NCBI GenBank assembly: GCA_033763975.1
Contig: JANRJM010000011.1
Span: forward strand, 1-64,000
Direction of reading: 5' to 3'
DNA from: Planctomycetota bacterium
GTDB taxonomy: Bacteria; Planctomycetota; Phycisphaerae; Phycisphaerales; UBA1924
Length of the DNA stretch: 64,000 nt
Made by a program: the position numbers and the translations under genes
Shown: piece after piece, positions 56,390-64,000 of the stretch
How the letters are laid out: each line of letters begins with the position of its first letter
Numbering within the stretch: the stretch's first letter is position 1
Notes under the pieces: generated by a model
Database searches by the model: none
What the model saw: only the letters and a program-made list of their open reading frames with translations
What the model was told of the DNA's origin: nothing

Positions 56390-56517
56390 CGTCGTACACT
56401 CCTTCGCGAACGGCGCCGCGCGGCGCCGGGGCCTGCCAACGGCGAGCCCGTCCGCGCCGATCGTAGCCGACGGCGCGAGAGCGGGACCTCTTCCATCGTC
56501 CGTCCCGGCGCCGGGGC

Positions 56518-57879
56518 ATGAGTTCGGGGGCACCCCACGTGACGCGTCGCACAGCCCTGCGCATCGACGGCGCGTGCGTCGCCGACGCGGAACGGGCCTA
56601 TTCGCCCGGGTCCCTGCTGCTCGAACTGACCGACGAGACCCCGCCGGTGCAAGGCGCGATCCACGCCCGGGCGCGGGTGCTCGCGGTCGGGGGGCCCGAG
56701 GACGTGGCCGCCGACGCCCGGGGCGCGGGCGCCCGGGTTCTCGACATGCGGTCGCACGCGGTGCTACCGGCGTTCGTGAACGCCCACACGCACCTGGACC
56801 TGACGTGCGTGGGCCCGCGGGCCTACGACCCCGCCCTGGGGTTCGGCGGGTTCGTGGAGGTCGTCCGGGCCGCCCGGCCAACGTCGGCGGAGGCGATCGC
56901 CGCCAGCGTGCGTGCGGGGGTTGAGGCGTCGATCCGGGGCGGGGTGGCGATCGTCGGCGATATCTGCGGCGCGGTGGGCGGGCGGGCGTCGGCCCACGCG
57001 TTCGAGGCGCTGCGCGATTCGCCGCTGTGGGGCGTGGGGTTTCTCGAGTTCTTTGCGGTGGGGGGCTCCACCCCGCGGGCGTTCGCGGCGCTGCGCGAGG
57101 CGCTGGAGCGCGCGGAAGCGGGGGGGCGAACAGGAACACGTGTGCGGCCCGGCGTGCAGCCCCACGCGCCGTACTCGGTGGGGATCGAGGGATACGCGAG
57201 CGCGTGGGACATCTGCCGCGAGCGGGGATTGGCCTTCGCGACGCACCTCGCGGAGACGCTCGAGGAGCGGGAGTTCGTGGAACTGGGCCGCGGCCCGCGC
57301 CGGGCATTCCTGGAGCAGATCGGGCTGTGGGACGAGCACGCCGCCCGCGAAGTCGGGCACGGACGCTCGCCCATTGCGCACGTGGCCCGCGCGCTGGGGG
57401 GCTGGTCGCCGGGCGATCCTCCGCGTGTGGCGGCCCACGTGAACGACCTCGGGGACGACCTCGGCACGCTTGCGGCGGCGAAGTTCGCGGTCGTGTATTG
57501 CCCGCGGGCGAGCGCGTACTTCGGCGCCGAGCGCGTCATGGGCGCGCATCGGTACCGGGAAATGCTGGCCGCCGGAATCCCGGTGGCGCTGGGGACCGAC
57601 TCGGTGATCAACCTACCGGAGGATGCGAGGCCGCTGGTGCTGGGCGTGCTCGACGAAGCGCGGCGTCTGTTCTCGCGCGACGCGGTCGATGCACAGACGT
57701 TGCTGCGGATGGCAACCGTGCACGGGTGCGCGGCGTTGGGCATCTCGACGGCGCACGCGTTGCTGGGCCCGGGGTGCGAGCCGGCGGGAATCGTCGGTGT
57801 GCCCGTCGGTCCGAGCGCGGGTTTGTCTGGGGTCTTTGCGGGTTCGGAACCGCCGGCGATGCTGGTGCTCGGGAAATAG
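56518..57879 (+). CDS. Amidohydrolase family protein (aminohydrolase-like)
   Basis: The 453-residue protein has the metal-dependent TIM-barrel sites of the MtaD/SsnA/chlorohydrolase group: VLPAFVNAHTHLDLT (His-x-His), QPHAPYSVG, FATHLAETLEE (His), RVAAHVNDLGDD and VALGTDSVINLPE (Asp). Substrates of this group are nucleoside or purine-like amines. Aminodeoxyfutalosine deaminase in menaquinone synthesis is one possibility, and would suit an organism that feeds ACIII with menaquinol, but no other futalosine gene is present. The barrel is complete with a C-terminal beta-sandwich closing (GIVGVPVG). Confidence 0.85.
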   Translation: MSSGAPHVTRRTALRIDGACVADAERAYSPGSLLLELTDETPPVQGAIHARARVLAVGGPEDVAADARGAGARVLDMRSHAVLPAFVNAHTHLDLTCVGPRAYDPALGFGGFVEVVRAARPTSAEAIAASVRAGVEASIRGGVAIVGDICGAVGGRASAHAFEALRDSPLWGVGFLEFFAVGGSTPRAFAALREALERAEAGGRTGTRVRPGVQPHAPYSVGIEGYASAWDICRERGLAFATHLAETLEEREFVELGRGPRRAFLEQIGLWDEHAAREVGHGRSPIAHVARALGGWSPGDPPRVAAHVNDLGDDLGTLAAAKFAVVYCPRASAYFGAERVMGAHRYREMLAAGIPVALGTDSVINLPEDARPLVLGVLDEARRLFSRDAVDAQTLLRMATVHGCAALGISTAHALLGPGCEPAGIVGVPVGPSAGLSGVFAGSEPPAMLVLGK

Positions 57880-57890
57880 TACTGTCTGAC

Positions 57891-57896
57891 TAGAAT
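57891..57896 (+). promoter_or_regulatory. Candidate -10 box for resB (TAGAAT)
   Basis: TAGAAT, 55 bases before the resB ATG, in the 72-bp gap after the amidohydrolase. There is no strong -35, so this is a motif-only call. Confidence 0.35.
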
Positions 57897-57951
57897 CGGC
57901 GTCCGATCGGAACGGGTGCGCTCGGTGTCCGGGCGCGGTGAAACACACGAC

Positions 57952-60519
57952 ATGAGCGTCAAGTGGCGAGTGAACAAGGCGTGGGAAGATGCGCACCTGA
58001 CGGGGGCGTGGCTGCCGCTGAAGTGGGTGCTGCGTGCGTTCAGCAGCGTGACGCTGGCGGTGGTGCTGCTGACGTTTGTGATGTTGTACGGCGTGACCGC
58101 GAGCGTGCCGGTCGGGGTGCTGGCGTTGGCGCCGACGTACGTGGTGTACGGGCTGACGCTGCTGGCGGTGGCGGTGGTCGTTGTCGGCGGGTCGCTGCTG
58201 GGCGTGCGGACAGCGCTGCGGGGCGACGCGCGCCGGGTAGGGCGTGTGGCCGCGATGCTGGGCGTGGTGGTGCTGATGACGCCGCTGGCGGTGTGGGCGT
58301 GGCACGCGTGGCTGTGGCCCGTGCTTCGGTACGACCCGATCGCGGGGACGGGCGTGCGGCTGTTCGCGGGGTTCGTGCGTGAGACGTCGAGCACGACGCT
58401 GCGCCGCCTGCCGGGCGTCGAGATGAGCGAGTTGGAGTTCTACGCGTGGTGGCCCCTGCGGCTGGCGCTGCTGCTGTTCGTGGTGAACCTGGTGGTGGCG
58501 ACGATCCGCCGGATCGAGTTCAACTTCAAGAACGTGGGCGTGCTGACGGTGCACACGGGGATCGTGACCATCGCGCTGGGGAGTGTGTACTACAGCGGGC
58601 TGAAGCTCGAGGGCGACACGCTGCTGCTGGCGGGTCGGGCCGGGCCCGACGGGCGACCGGGCGTGGGGCCGGCGCAGGACCGGTTCTTCGACAACACCCG
58701 GGTGGCGCTGTTCGTGGACCAGGGGTGGGGGCTGGAACAGCGCTTGCTGGAGGGCGTGCCGCGGTACAACCACTACGGGCTGGAGCAGGTCGGCGGACGG
58801 CCTGGGGAGGCGTCGGCGCTGGAGGCGGCGCTGTATCGCCGGCCATGGGCGGAGGTGCGGTCGAGAGATCTGTCGCTGCCCGTGCCCGGAACGCCGGTGG
58901 GAGAGGGCGACGAGGGGTTCCGGCTGCGGATCGTGGGGTATGCGCCGTACGCGGAGCCGGCGGAGGACTGGGTGCGCGCGGGCGCCACGGAGGGCCCGGG
59001 CGAGCCGGTGCGCATCGTGCACCTCTACAGCGCGCTGCCCGATCCTGAGACGGGCAAGGCGCCCGACGGGCCGATCTTCGGATTCGTGCTGACGCCCCAG
59101 AAGCCCGCGGGACGCATCTCCGACAACGGCGTGTTCGGGATCGAGTACACGCGCGGGGCCGATGAAGGGATGTCGCCCGCGCGGTGGCGCGATCTGTCGG
59201 AGGCACTGCCCGAGGGCACGTCGCACGCGCTGGCGCTCGACCTGCCCGGGGGCGAGCGGGTGGTGCGGGCGGTGAAGCCCGGCGACGAGGTGTCGGTGGG
59301 CGGGTTCGTGGTGGCGGTGCGCGACCTGCTGCCCGAGCCGCCTTTCCCGATCATCACGCAGGGGTACCAGGGCGCGACGAGTTCGGTGGCGGTGCTGCGT
59401 GTGACGACGCCCGGCGGCGAGTCGTTCGACCGGTACGTGTACCACCGGTTTCCGGCGATCGACCAGGACGTGCTGGGGGCGAAGGACGACGGGCGTCCGA
59501 TCCGGCGCGACGCGGACCCTTCGATCCGCATCGGGCTGATCGAGTGCGACCGGCTGCAGGTGTACATCGACGACGCGCCGGGCGGCGTGACGCGGGCGAT
59601 TGTGCGCCAGCCGGGCGGGGCGGTGCGGGTGGTCGAAGACGCGGGGGCCGAGGGGTGGCTGCGGGAGATCGTGCCGCAGGTCAGCCTGCGCGTGGCGGCG
59701 AGGTGGGACGACGGGGTGCGGGTGGAGCGGCCCGCGCCGGTGCCGCCCGAGCGTCAGGACAAGCGATTCGTCGGCACGCACGACCAGGCGATGCTGGGCG
59801 TCGAGGTGACGGTGCCGGGGGGGGCGGGCGCCGGCCCGGCGTTCCGGCGCGTGGTGTGGGTGCCTTTCTCGAAGTACGTGGGCGTGGCGGCGGGGACGGA
59901 GCGGCCCGTGTTGCTGCCCGACGGGCGCACGGTGCGACTGTCGTTCGGGCGTCTGCAGCACCGGCTGCCGGGGTTCGTGATCCGCCTGGTGGACTTCGAG
60001 ATGGTGTCGTACGACCATCGCGGCGCGCCGCGAGACTACCGGTCGGTGGTGAGGGTGTCGCCGGTCGACGGGGCGGAGTTCGAGGAGTACGAGCACGTCA
60101 CGAAGCTGAACGAACCGCTGCGGGCGCCGTTCCGGTGGGACGAGTCGCGCGGGCTGGCGGCGAACATCGCGGGGCGGATCGGGGCGGGGCTGTCGCCCGG
60201 GCAGTTCAAGCTGAGCCAGGCGGGGTGGGACGAAGCGGGGTGGGAGCGGACGCAGAAGCAGGCCGACGCGGGGGCGATCCCGCGCGCGTACGCGTCGTTC
60301 ACGATCCTGGGCGTGGGGAACAACCCGGGCATTCACGTGATCGCGCTGGGCGGCGTGCTCATGGGGCTGGGCATCCCGTGGGCGTTCTATCTGAAGCCTT
60401 ATCTCGTGCGGCGGGAGCGCGACCGGCTGAAGCGCGCGGTGCTCGCGACTCGGCCGGGCGCGGGCGGCGAACCGATGAGTGTGCCGGCGAACGCGGCGGC
60501 GGAAACGGGGCGGCCATGA
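57952..60519 (+). CDS. ResB-like cytochrome c biogenesis protein
   Basis: ResB (Ccs1) works with CcsA in System II, transferring reduced heme to apocytochrome CxxCH sites in the periplasm. The 855-residue protein has membrane helices near residues 30-80 (LRAFSSVTLAVVLLTFVMLY), 90-120 and 165-185, then a large periplasmic domain (residues 210-800) with NVGVLTVHTGIVTIALGSVY at its entry and a final helix (IHVIALGGVLMGLGIPWAFY). It is about twice the usual ResB length (450-550). ATG 57952 is the first plausible start; the stop overlaps ccsA as ATGA. It fits the seven heme c sites of the act-cox products. Confidence 0.85.
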   Translation: MSVKWRVNKAWEDAHLTGAWLPLKWVLRAFSSVTLAVVLLTFVMLYGVTASVPVGVLALAPTYVVYGLTLLAVAVVVVGGSLLGVRTALRGDARRVGRVAAMLGVVVLMTPLAVWAWHAWLWPVLRYDPIAGTGVRLFAGFVRETSSTTLRRLPGVEMSELEFYAWWPLRLALLLFVVNLVVATIRRIEFNFKNVGVLTVHTGIVTIALGSVYYSGLKLEGDTLLLAGRAGPDGRPGVGPAQDRFFDNTRVALFVDQGWGLEQRLLEGVPRYNHYGLEQVGGRPGEASALEAALYRRPWAEVRSRDLSLPVPGTPVGEGDEGFRLRIVGYAPYAEPAEDWVRAGATEGPGEPVRIVHLYSALPDPETGKAPDGPIFGFVLTPQKPAGRISDNGVFGIEYTRGADEGMSPARWRDLSEALPEGTSHALALDLPGGERVVRAVKPGDEVSVGGFVVAVRDLLPEPPFPIITQGYQGATSSVAVLRVTTPGGESFDRYVYHRFPAIDQDVLGAKDDGRPIRRDADPSIRIGLIECDRLQVYIDDAPGGVTRAIVRQPGGAVRVVEDAGAEGWLREIVPQVSLRVAARWDDGVRVERPAPVPPERQDKRFVGTHDQAMLGVEVTVPGGAGAGPAFRRVVWVPFSKYVGVAAGTERPVLLPDGRTVRLSFGRLQHRLPGFVIRLVDFEMVSYDHRGAPRDYRSVVRVSPVDGAEFEEYEHVTKLNEPLRAPFRWDESRGLAANIAGRIGAGLSPGQFKLSQAGWDEAGWERTQKQADAGAIPRAYASFTILGVGNNPGIHVIALGGVLMGLGIPWAFYLKPYLVRRERDRLKRAVLATRPGAGGEPMSVPANAAAETGRP

Positions 60520-62342
60520 CACGAGTGCTGTCGGTGCTGGCGGGGGTGCTGGTGGTGCTGGGCGGGTGGGCGCGCGCGGGCGCGCAGACAGCCCCGGACG
60601 GGAACGCGCACCCGCCCACGCAGGGCGTGAACGCGGGGGGCGCCGCGGTCGGGCACCCGTTCGGGAGGCCGTCGGCCGATGACGTGCCGACGCGTGACGA
60701 GAAGTGGGCGTTCGCGGAGCAGGTGGACGTTGGCGCGCTGCGCGACCTGGCGGTGTTTCACAACGGACGCGTGAAGATCATCGACACGCTGGCGCGCGAG
60801 ACGGTGCGGTCGATCACGGGTCGGGCGACGTACCGCGAGGACTATCGGAACGAGCGGAGCGGCGAGACGACCGACGGGCTGGGCGGGCCGGTGAAGATCA
60901 TCTCGCGGACGTACGACCCGGTGTTCACGCTGTTCGACCTGACGATCGACCCGGCGTACTACCTGGACAAGCCGCTGATCGGGGTGGACTACCTGCCGCT
61001 GCGTCGCGAACTGGTGGAGATGGCGTACCCGGACGACGCGGACGCGCGGGAGCGCTGGCTGAAGCTGGGGCGCGTGACGCCCCGGGTGGTCGAGTCGTTC
61101 CTGGGCGAGCTGTCGCGCCGGCACATGGGCGAAGACGCGTGGCGGCGCGCGCAGGACCGCGTGGACCGGTCGGTGGGCTGGTTCATCGGCGGACGCTCGA
61201 ACTTCGAACTGGTGGCGCCGGAGCGGCGCGACCTGGCGTGGATGCACATCGCGTCGCTCGACGACACGCACCCGGCGCGGGCGGCGGCGCTGGAACTGGG
61301 GGCGGCCTGGCGGGCGCGCGACGCGGGGCGCGTGAACGAGGCCATCGCGCGCCTCGCGGCGGAACTGCCCCGGATCAACGCGGAGGTCTACCCGCAGGGG
61401 CGTCGGACGCTCGAGCGCACGTACAACCGGGTAAACGCGTTCGAGTGGGGCTTCTGGGCGTACTTCGTGGCGCTGGTGTCGCTCGTGCTGGCCTTCGGCA
61501 CGGGGCGCGTGTGGCCGGCGCGGATCGGCACGGGCATGCTGGTGCTCGGGCTTGGGCTGCACGCCTTCGGGTTCGTGGCGCGCTGCATGATCGCCGAACG
61601 GTTCGCGATCCAGAACCAGTTCGAGTCGATGACCGGCCTCAGCCTCTTCGGCGTGATTGTCGGCGGGGGCATCATGCTCGCACGCCGCGCGTACCTCTTC
61701 GGGGCGGCGGCGGCGGCGGTGGGGTTCATGGTGCTCGTCACCGCGACGCAGGCGAAGATCCCCGGGGTCTCGATCGAGCGCGAGGCCGCGATCCTGAACA
61801 CGAGCGTGCTGCTCAAGTACCACGTCACCACGGTGCTCTCGTCGTACGCGCTCATCGCGCTGGGGTTCGTGGTGAGCATCTTCTACCTCGCGACGCACTA
61901 CCTGGGGGCGCTGCGGAGCGCCCCGGCGGCGGGCGGCGGCGGGGCAGGCACGCCCGCGCTCGCGGGGCTCGACGGAGAAGGCGCCGCCCTGGCCCTGGGC
62001 GCCACGGACGTGCGGACGCCCACGCGCGAGCGTGTGCTGGGCGACCTCGACTCGGCGCAGATGATCGTGCTGCAACTGGCGTTCTGGACGCTTGGCGTGG
62101 GGATCCTGCTGGGCGCGTGGTGGGCCGACCACTCGTGGGGGCGGTGGTGGGCGTTTGACCCGAAGGAGACGTGGGCGCTCATCACGTGGATCATCTACCT
62201 CATCGTGATCCACGTGCGGATCGGGTTCCCGCGCGGGAAGGGCCTCACGACGGCGTGGCTGAGCGTGATCGGGTTCATCATCATGCTCTGGACGTACTTC
62301 GGGGTGAACCTCATGCTGCCCGGGCTGCACGCGTACGCATGA
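60516..62342 (+). CDS. ccsA: CcsA/ResC cytochrome c biogenesis protein with N-terminal extension
   Basis: CcsA is the heme-channel partner of ResB. The C-terminal 300 residues carry eight or so helices and the tryptophan-rich heme motif HSWGRWWAFDPKETWALI, with conserved His in YHVTTVLSSYALIAL and WADHSW. Residues 1-300 are a signal sequence (LSVLAGVLVVLGGWARAGA) plus a periplasmic domain with GRVKIIDTLARETVRSITG, resembling the N-terminal part of Bacteroidetes CcsBA. The whole is 608 residues, about twice a usual CcsA. It overlaps resB and the DNA glycosylase gene by four bases at each end. Confidence 0.9.
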   Translation: MTRVLSVLAGVLVVLGGWARAGAQTAPDGNAHPPTQGVNAGGAAVGHPFGRPSADDVPTRDEKWAFAEQVDVGALRDLAVFHNGRVKIIDTLARETVRSITGRATYREDYRNERSGETTDGLGGPVKIISRTYDPVFTLFDLTIDPAYYLDKPLIGVDYLPLRRELVEMAYPDDADARERWLKLGRVTPRVVESFLGELSRRHMGEDAWRRAQDRVDRSVGWFIGGRSNFELVAPERRDLAWMHIASLDDTHPARAAALELGAAWRARDAGRVNEAIARLAAELPRINAEVYPQGRRTLERTYNRVNAFEWGFWAYFVALVSLVLAFGTGRVWPARIGTGMLVLGLGLHAFGFVARCMIAERFAIQNQFESMTGLSLFGVIVGGGIMLARRAYLFGAAAAAVGFMVLVTATQAKIPGVSIEREAAILNTSVLLKYHVTTVLSSYALIALGFVVSIFYLATHYLGALRSAPAAGGGGAGTPALAGLDGEGAALALGATDVRTPTRERVLGDLDSAQMIVLQLAFWTLGVGILLGAWWADHSWGRWWAFDPKETWALITWIIYLIVIHVRIGFPRGKGLTTAWLSVIGFIIMLWTYFGVNLMLPGLHAYA

Positions 62343-62977
62343 GCGGGCCCACGCGGCTGGATCGGTCGTTCTTCGCGACGCAGGCCGACACGCTGGCGCC
62401 GCGCCTCATCGGGTGCGTGCTCGCGCGGCGCGAGCCCGGGGGCCGGGTGCTGCGCGGGCGGATCGTGGAGGTCGAGGCGTACCTGGGCGCGAAGGATCGC
62501 GCGAGCCACGCGTACGCCGGGCGGCGGACGCCTCGCAACGAGGCGATGTACATGCGCGAGGGAACGCTGTACGTGTACTTTACGTACGGCATGCACCATT
62601 GCCTGAACGTGGTGTGCGCCGAAGAGGGCGTGGCGCAGGCGGTTCTCGTGCGGGCGCTGGAGGCGGTGGACGGGCTGGAGGTGATGCGGGCGCGCCGCGC
62701 GCGGGCGGGACGGGTGCCGGCGGACGAGGCGCTGTGCCGCGGACCGGGCAACGTGTGCAAGGCGCTTGGGGTGGATCTTGCCCAGAATCGCGCGGACCTG
62801 TGCGATGGGGGCGTGGTGTGGCTGGAGGCTGGGGCGGGCGGGCGGCTGGGCGTGAGCGCGCGGATCGGGGTGTCGTCGGCGGGGGCGTGGGCCCGGCGGC
62901 GGCTGCGGTGGTTCGAGCGTGAAAACCGGTGTGTGAGCGGGACGGGAGCGTTGTCCGGGCGTCGCCGCCGGACATAG
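62339..62977 (+). CDS. 3-methyladenine DNA glycosylase, AAG/MPG type
   Basis: This glycosylase removes alkylated purines to start base-excision repair. The 212-residue protein has RLIGCVLARR, IVEVEAYLGAKDRASHAYAG (catalytic Glu in VEVEAY), GRRTPRNEAMYMREGTLYVY, FTYGMHHCLNVV and CRGPGNVCKALGVD, all AAG signatures. The C-terminus is rich in Arg. Translation is coupled to ccsA (ATGA overlap), an unusual partnership between heme attachment and DNA repair, probably just operon packing. The fold is monomeric and has no helix-hairpin-helix motif. Confidence 0.93.
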   Translation: MSGPTRLDRSFFATQADTLAPRLIGCVLARREPGGRVLRGRIVEVEAYLGAKDRASHAYAGRRTPRNEAMYMREGTLYVYFTYGMHHCLNVVCAEEGVAQAVLVRALEAVDGLEVMRARRARAGRVPADEALCRGPGNVCKALGVDLAQNRADLCDGGVVWLEAGAGGRLGVSARIGVSSAGAWARRRLRWFERENRCVSGTGALSGRRRRT

Positions 62978-62980
62978 AGT
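62975..62980 (+). promoter_or_regulatory. Candidate -10 box for the Minf_1886 gene (TAGAGT)
   Basis: TAGAGT overlaps the stop codon of the glycosylase gene and lies 47 bases before GTG 63028, which has its own GGGAGGA site. Motif only. Confidence 0.3.
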
Positions 62981-63027
62981 TGTCCCCCGAACCGGCTGGC
63001 GGGTGCTAGGGATGGGAGGATTCGTTC

Positions 63028-63411
63028 GTGAGCGAGCAACAGCCTGGGAACCAAGGACTTGACGCCCTGGGGAGCGTGTATCCCCCGCAGGCGTTCCAGT
63101 TCATCCGCGACGGGCTGGCGCACACCGTGAAGACGGTGCACGGCTCGGGCGAGGGCGACGACGAGCGGCGGCACGTGACGGGACAGCAGTTGTGCCTGGG
63201 GCTGAAGGACTACGCGATCCGGCAGTACGGGCTGCTGGCGCGGACAGTTTTGCGGAGCTGGAACATCCACGGCACGGAGGACTTCGGCAAGATCGTGTTC
63301 GCGATGATCGAGGCCGACCTCATGCGCAAGAGCGACGAGGACACCTTCGACGATTTCCGGCGGGTCTACGACTTTGACGAGGCGTTCGGGGAGTTCACCT
63401 TCAGCGGGTGA
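63028..63411 (+). CDS. Minf_1886 family protein, 127 aa
   Basis: The protein matches the small Minf_1886 family found in planctomycetes, verrucomicrobia and relatives: YPPQAFQFIRDGLAHTVKTV, RHVTGQQLCLGLKDYAIRQY, GLLARTVLRSWNIHGTEDFG, KIVFAMIEADLMRKSDEDTF and YDFDEAF in the correct order. Its function is not known. GTG 63028 has GGGAGGA seven bases upstream. The short protein has no membrane segment and looks like a mostly helical cytoplasmic protein. It sits between the glycosylase and the permease genes. Confidence 0.85.
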   Translation: MSEQQPGNQGLDALGSVYPPQAFQFIRDGLAHTVKTVHGSGEGDDERRHVTGQQLCLGLKDYAIRQYGLLARTVLRSWNIHGTEDFGKIVFAMIEADLMRKSDEDTFDDFRRVYDFDEAFGEFTFSG

Positions 63412-63422
63412 GGCGGGCCGAA

Positions 63423-63451
63423 TTGCGTCGGGCCGCGCGTCCCCCTAGATT
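63423..63451 (+). promoter_or_regulatory. Promoter of the AI-2E/PerM gene: TTGCGT, 17 bp, TAGATT
   Basis: A -35-like TTGCGT (63423-63428) and a -10-like TAGATT (63446-63451) are 17 bp apart, the best spaced pair in the window. TAGATT ends six bases before ATG 63458, so the message would be leaderless. Confidence 0.5.
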
Positions 63452-63457
63452 CTGCGG

Positions 63458-64000
63458 ATGCCGCGCGAACAGGACGACTGGAAGAACCTTCATCTCTGGC
63501 AGATCCAGCCCGTGCGGGACGGGCTGGTGTTCGCTGGCGTGTTCGGCATCGTGTACCTCGGGTACGTGCTGCGCGTGGTGACGGTGCCGATCCTGCTGGC
63601 GCTGGCGCTGGCGTACTTGTTCGAGCCTCTGGTCGGATGGCTGGCACGCCGGGGCTCGGTGCGGCGGCCCGTGTCGGCGGCGGCGATCATCGTGCTGGCG
63701 GCGGTGGTGATCGTCGTGCCGGCGGTGGCCGGGCTGGTGGCGGGGGGCGTGCAGGCGTCGCAGGCGGCGCGGTCCATTGCCGGCAAGGTCGATCTCGTGT
63801 ATCGATCGACGCAGCACCCGGAAGACACGGCGCTGCTCACGGCCCTGTACGCGCCGGCCGAGCGCGCCAAGCCGTCCGGCGAGCGCGTGTCGAACGCGTG
63901 GGTTGATCTCCGCAACTGGCTGGTGGAGCAGGAGCGGCGTGCGGGGCTCGAGCGGCAGATCAGTGGCTCGAACAGCACTGCCGACCCCGAACAACGCAAG
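63458..64000 (+). CDS. AI-2E/PerM-type transporter family protein (start only)
   Basis: The first 181 residues are present and the gene continues past the window. A polar start (MPREQDDWKNLHLWQIQPVR) is followed by two close helices (GLVFAGVFGIVYLGYVLRVV, TVPILLALALAYLFEPLVGW), a basic turn (LARRGSVRRPVSA) and a third helix (AAIIVLAAVVIVVPAVAGLVAG). This is the opening of the AI-2E transporter (PerM/TqsA) family; the PEPLVGWL-like segment after helix two is typical. The family includes exporters of signals or ions, and the substrate here is unknown. Confidence 0.8.
   Translation, partial: MPREQDDWKNLHLWQIQPVRDGLVFAGVFGIVYLGYVLRVVTVPILLALALAYLFEPLVGWLARRGSVRRPVSAAAIIVLAAVVIVVPAVAGLVAGGVQASQAARSIAGKVDLVYRSTQHPEDTALLTALYAPAERAKPSGERVSNAWVDLRNWLVEQERRAGLERQISGSNSTADPEQRK

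Noticed and set aside
57613-60522. 969-codon minus-strand frame opposite resB
   Set aside because: His/Arg/Pro-rich shadow frame; the plus strand has ResB with helices and an ATGA junction.

Overview
The window is about 70% GC and reads as one chromosomal segment of a planctomycete, most likely of the Phycisphaerae type. The evidence is a neighbouring DUF1800/DUF1501 pair with a Tat signal on DUF1501, a Minf_1886-family protein, a PEP-CTERM-like exported protein, an alternative complex III (ACIII) respiratory operon, and FliD/FliS with an oversized cap protein. I see no rRNA, tRNA, CRISPR array, IS element or phage genes. There is no gene-free stretch longer than 300 bases.

Layout. 1-2918: a two-VWA membrane protein running off the left edge (minus). 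3070-8292: an unknown protein, FabI, NadC-BirA, a HIT protein and a VOC protein. 8391-11632: MutL, a PEP-CTERM-like protein and a small membrane protein. 11717-20136 (all minus): alaS, then an AtpI-like protein, AtpZ and a second AtpI-like protein, then atpB-atpE-atpF-atpH and finally pgk. The genes for alpha, gamma, beta and epsilon are not here. 20235-28869: SthA, a coiled-coil membrane protein, DNA polymerase III delta-prime, the fliD-fliS pair, a membrane protein and a truncated aldehyde dehydrogenase. 28902-38490: a full-length aldehyde dehydrogenase, a DUF1801 protein with a basic tail, mannose-1-phosphate guanylyltransferase, an M42 peptidase, DUF1501 and DUF1800 separated by two heptamer arrays, and heme A synthase CtaA.

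38702-54429 is the main unit: actA-B-C-D-E-F, a small membrane protein, SCO, CoxB with a C-terminal cytochrome c domain, a CoxA-CoxC fusion, a subunit IV-like protein and a membrane protein of unknown role. Five of the junctions overlap as ATGA or are separated by a few bases. Together these would oxidise menaquinol through ACIII and pass electrons via c-type hemes to a caa3-type oxygen reductase. CtaA (divergent, makes heme A), SCO (copper delivery to CuA) and ResB-CcsA at 57952-62342 (heme attachment to the CXXCH motifs) supply the maturation steps. The FO part of the ATP synthase that uses the resulting proton gradient lies in the same window. The last 10 kb adds an MlaE-type permease, an OmpA-family lipoprotein with a clear terminator, an amidohydrolase, an AAG-type DNA glycosylase, a Minf_1886 protein and the start of an AI-2E/PerM-type permease.

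The observations I rate highest are: (1) two adjacent arrays of different 7-bp repeats between DUF1800 and DUF1501, one with the unit of cyanobacterial STRR repeats; (2) a -10-like TANNNT box only 5-9 nt before the start codon of ten genes, implying leaderless transcripts; (3) a repeat-rich divergent control region between ctaA and the act-cox operon; (4) a split ATP synthase operon that ends in pgk and carries two AtpI-like paralogues around AtpZ.
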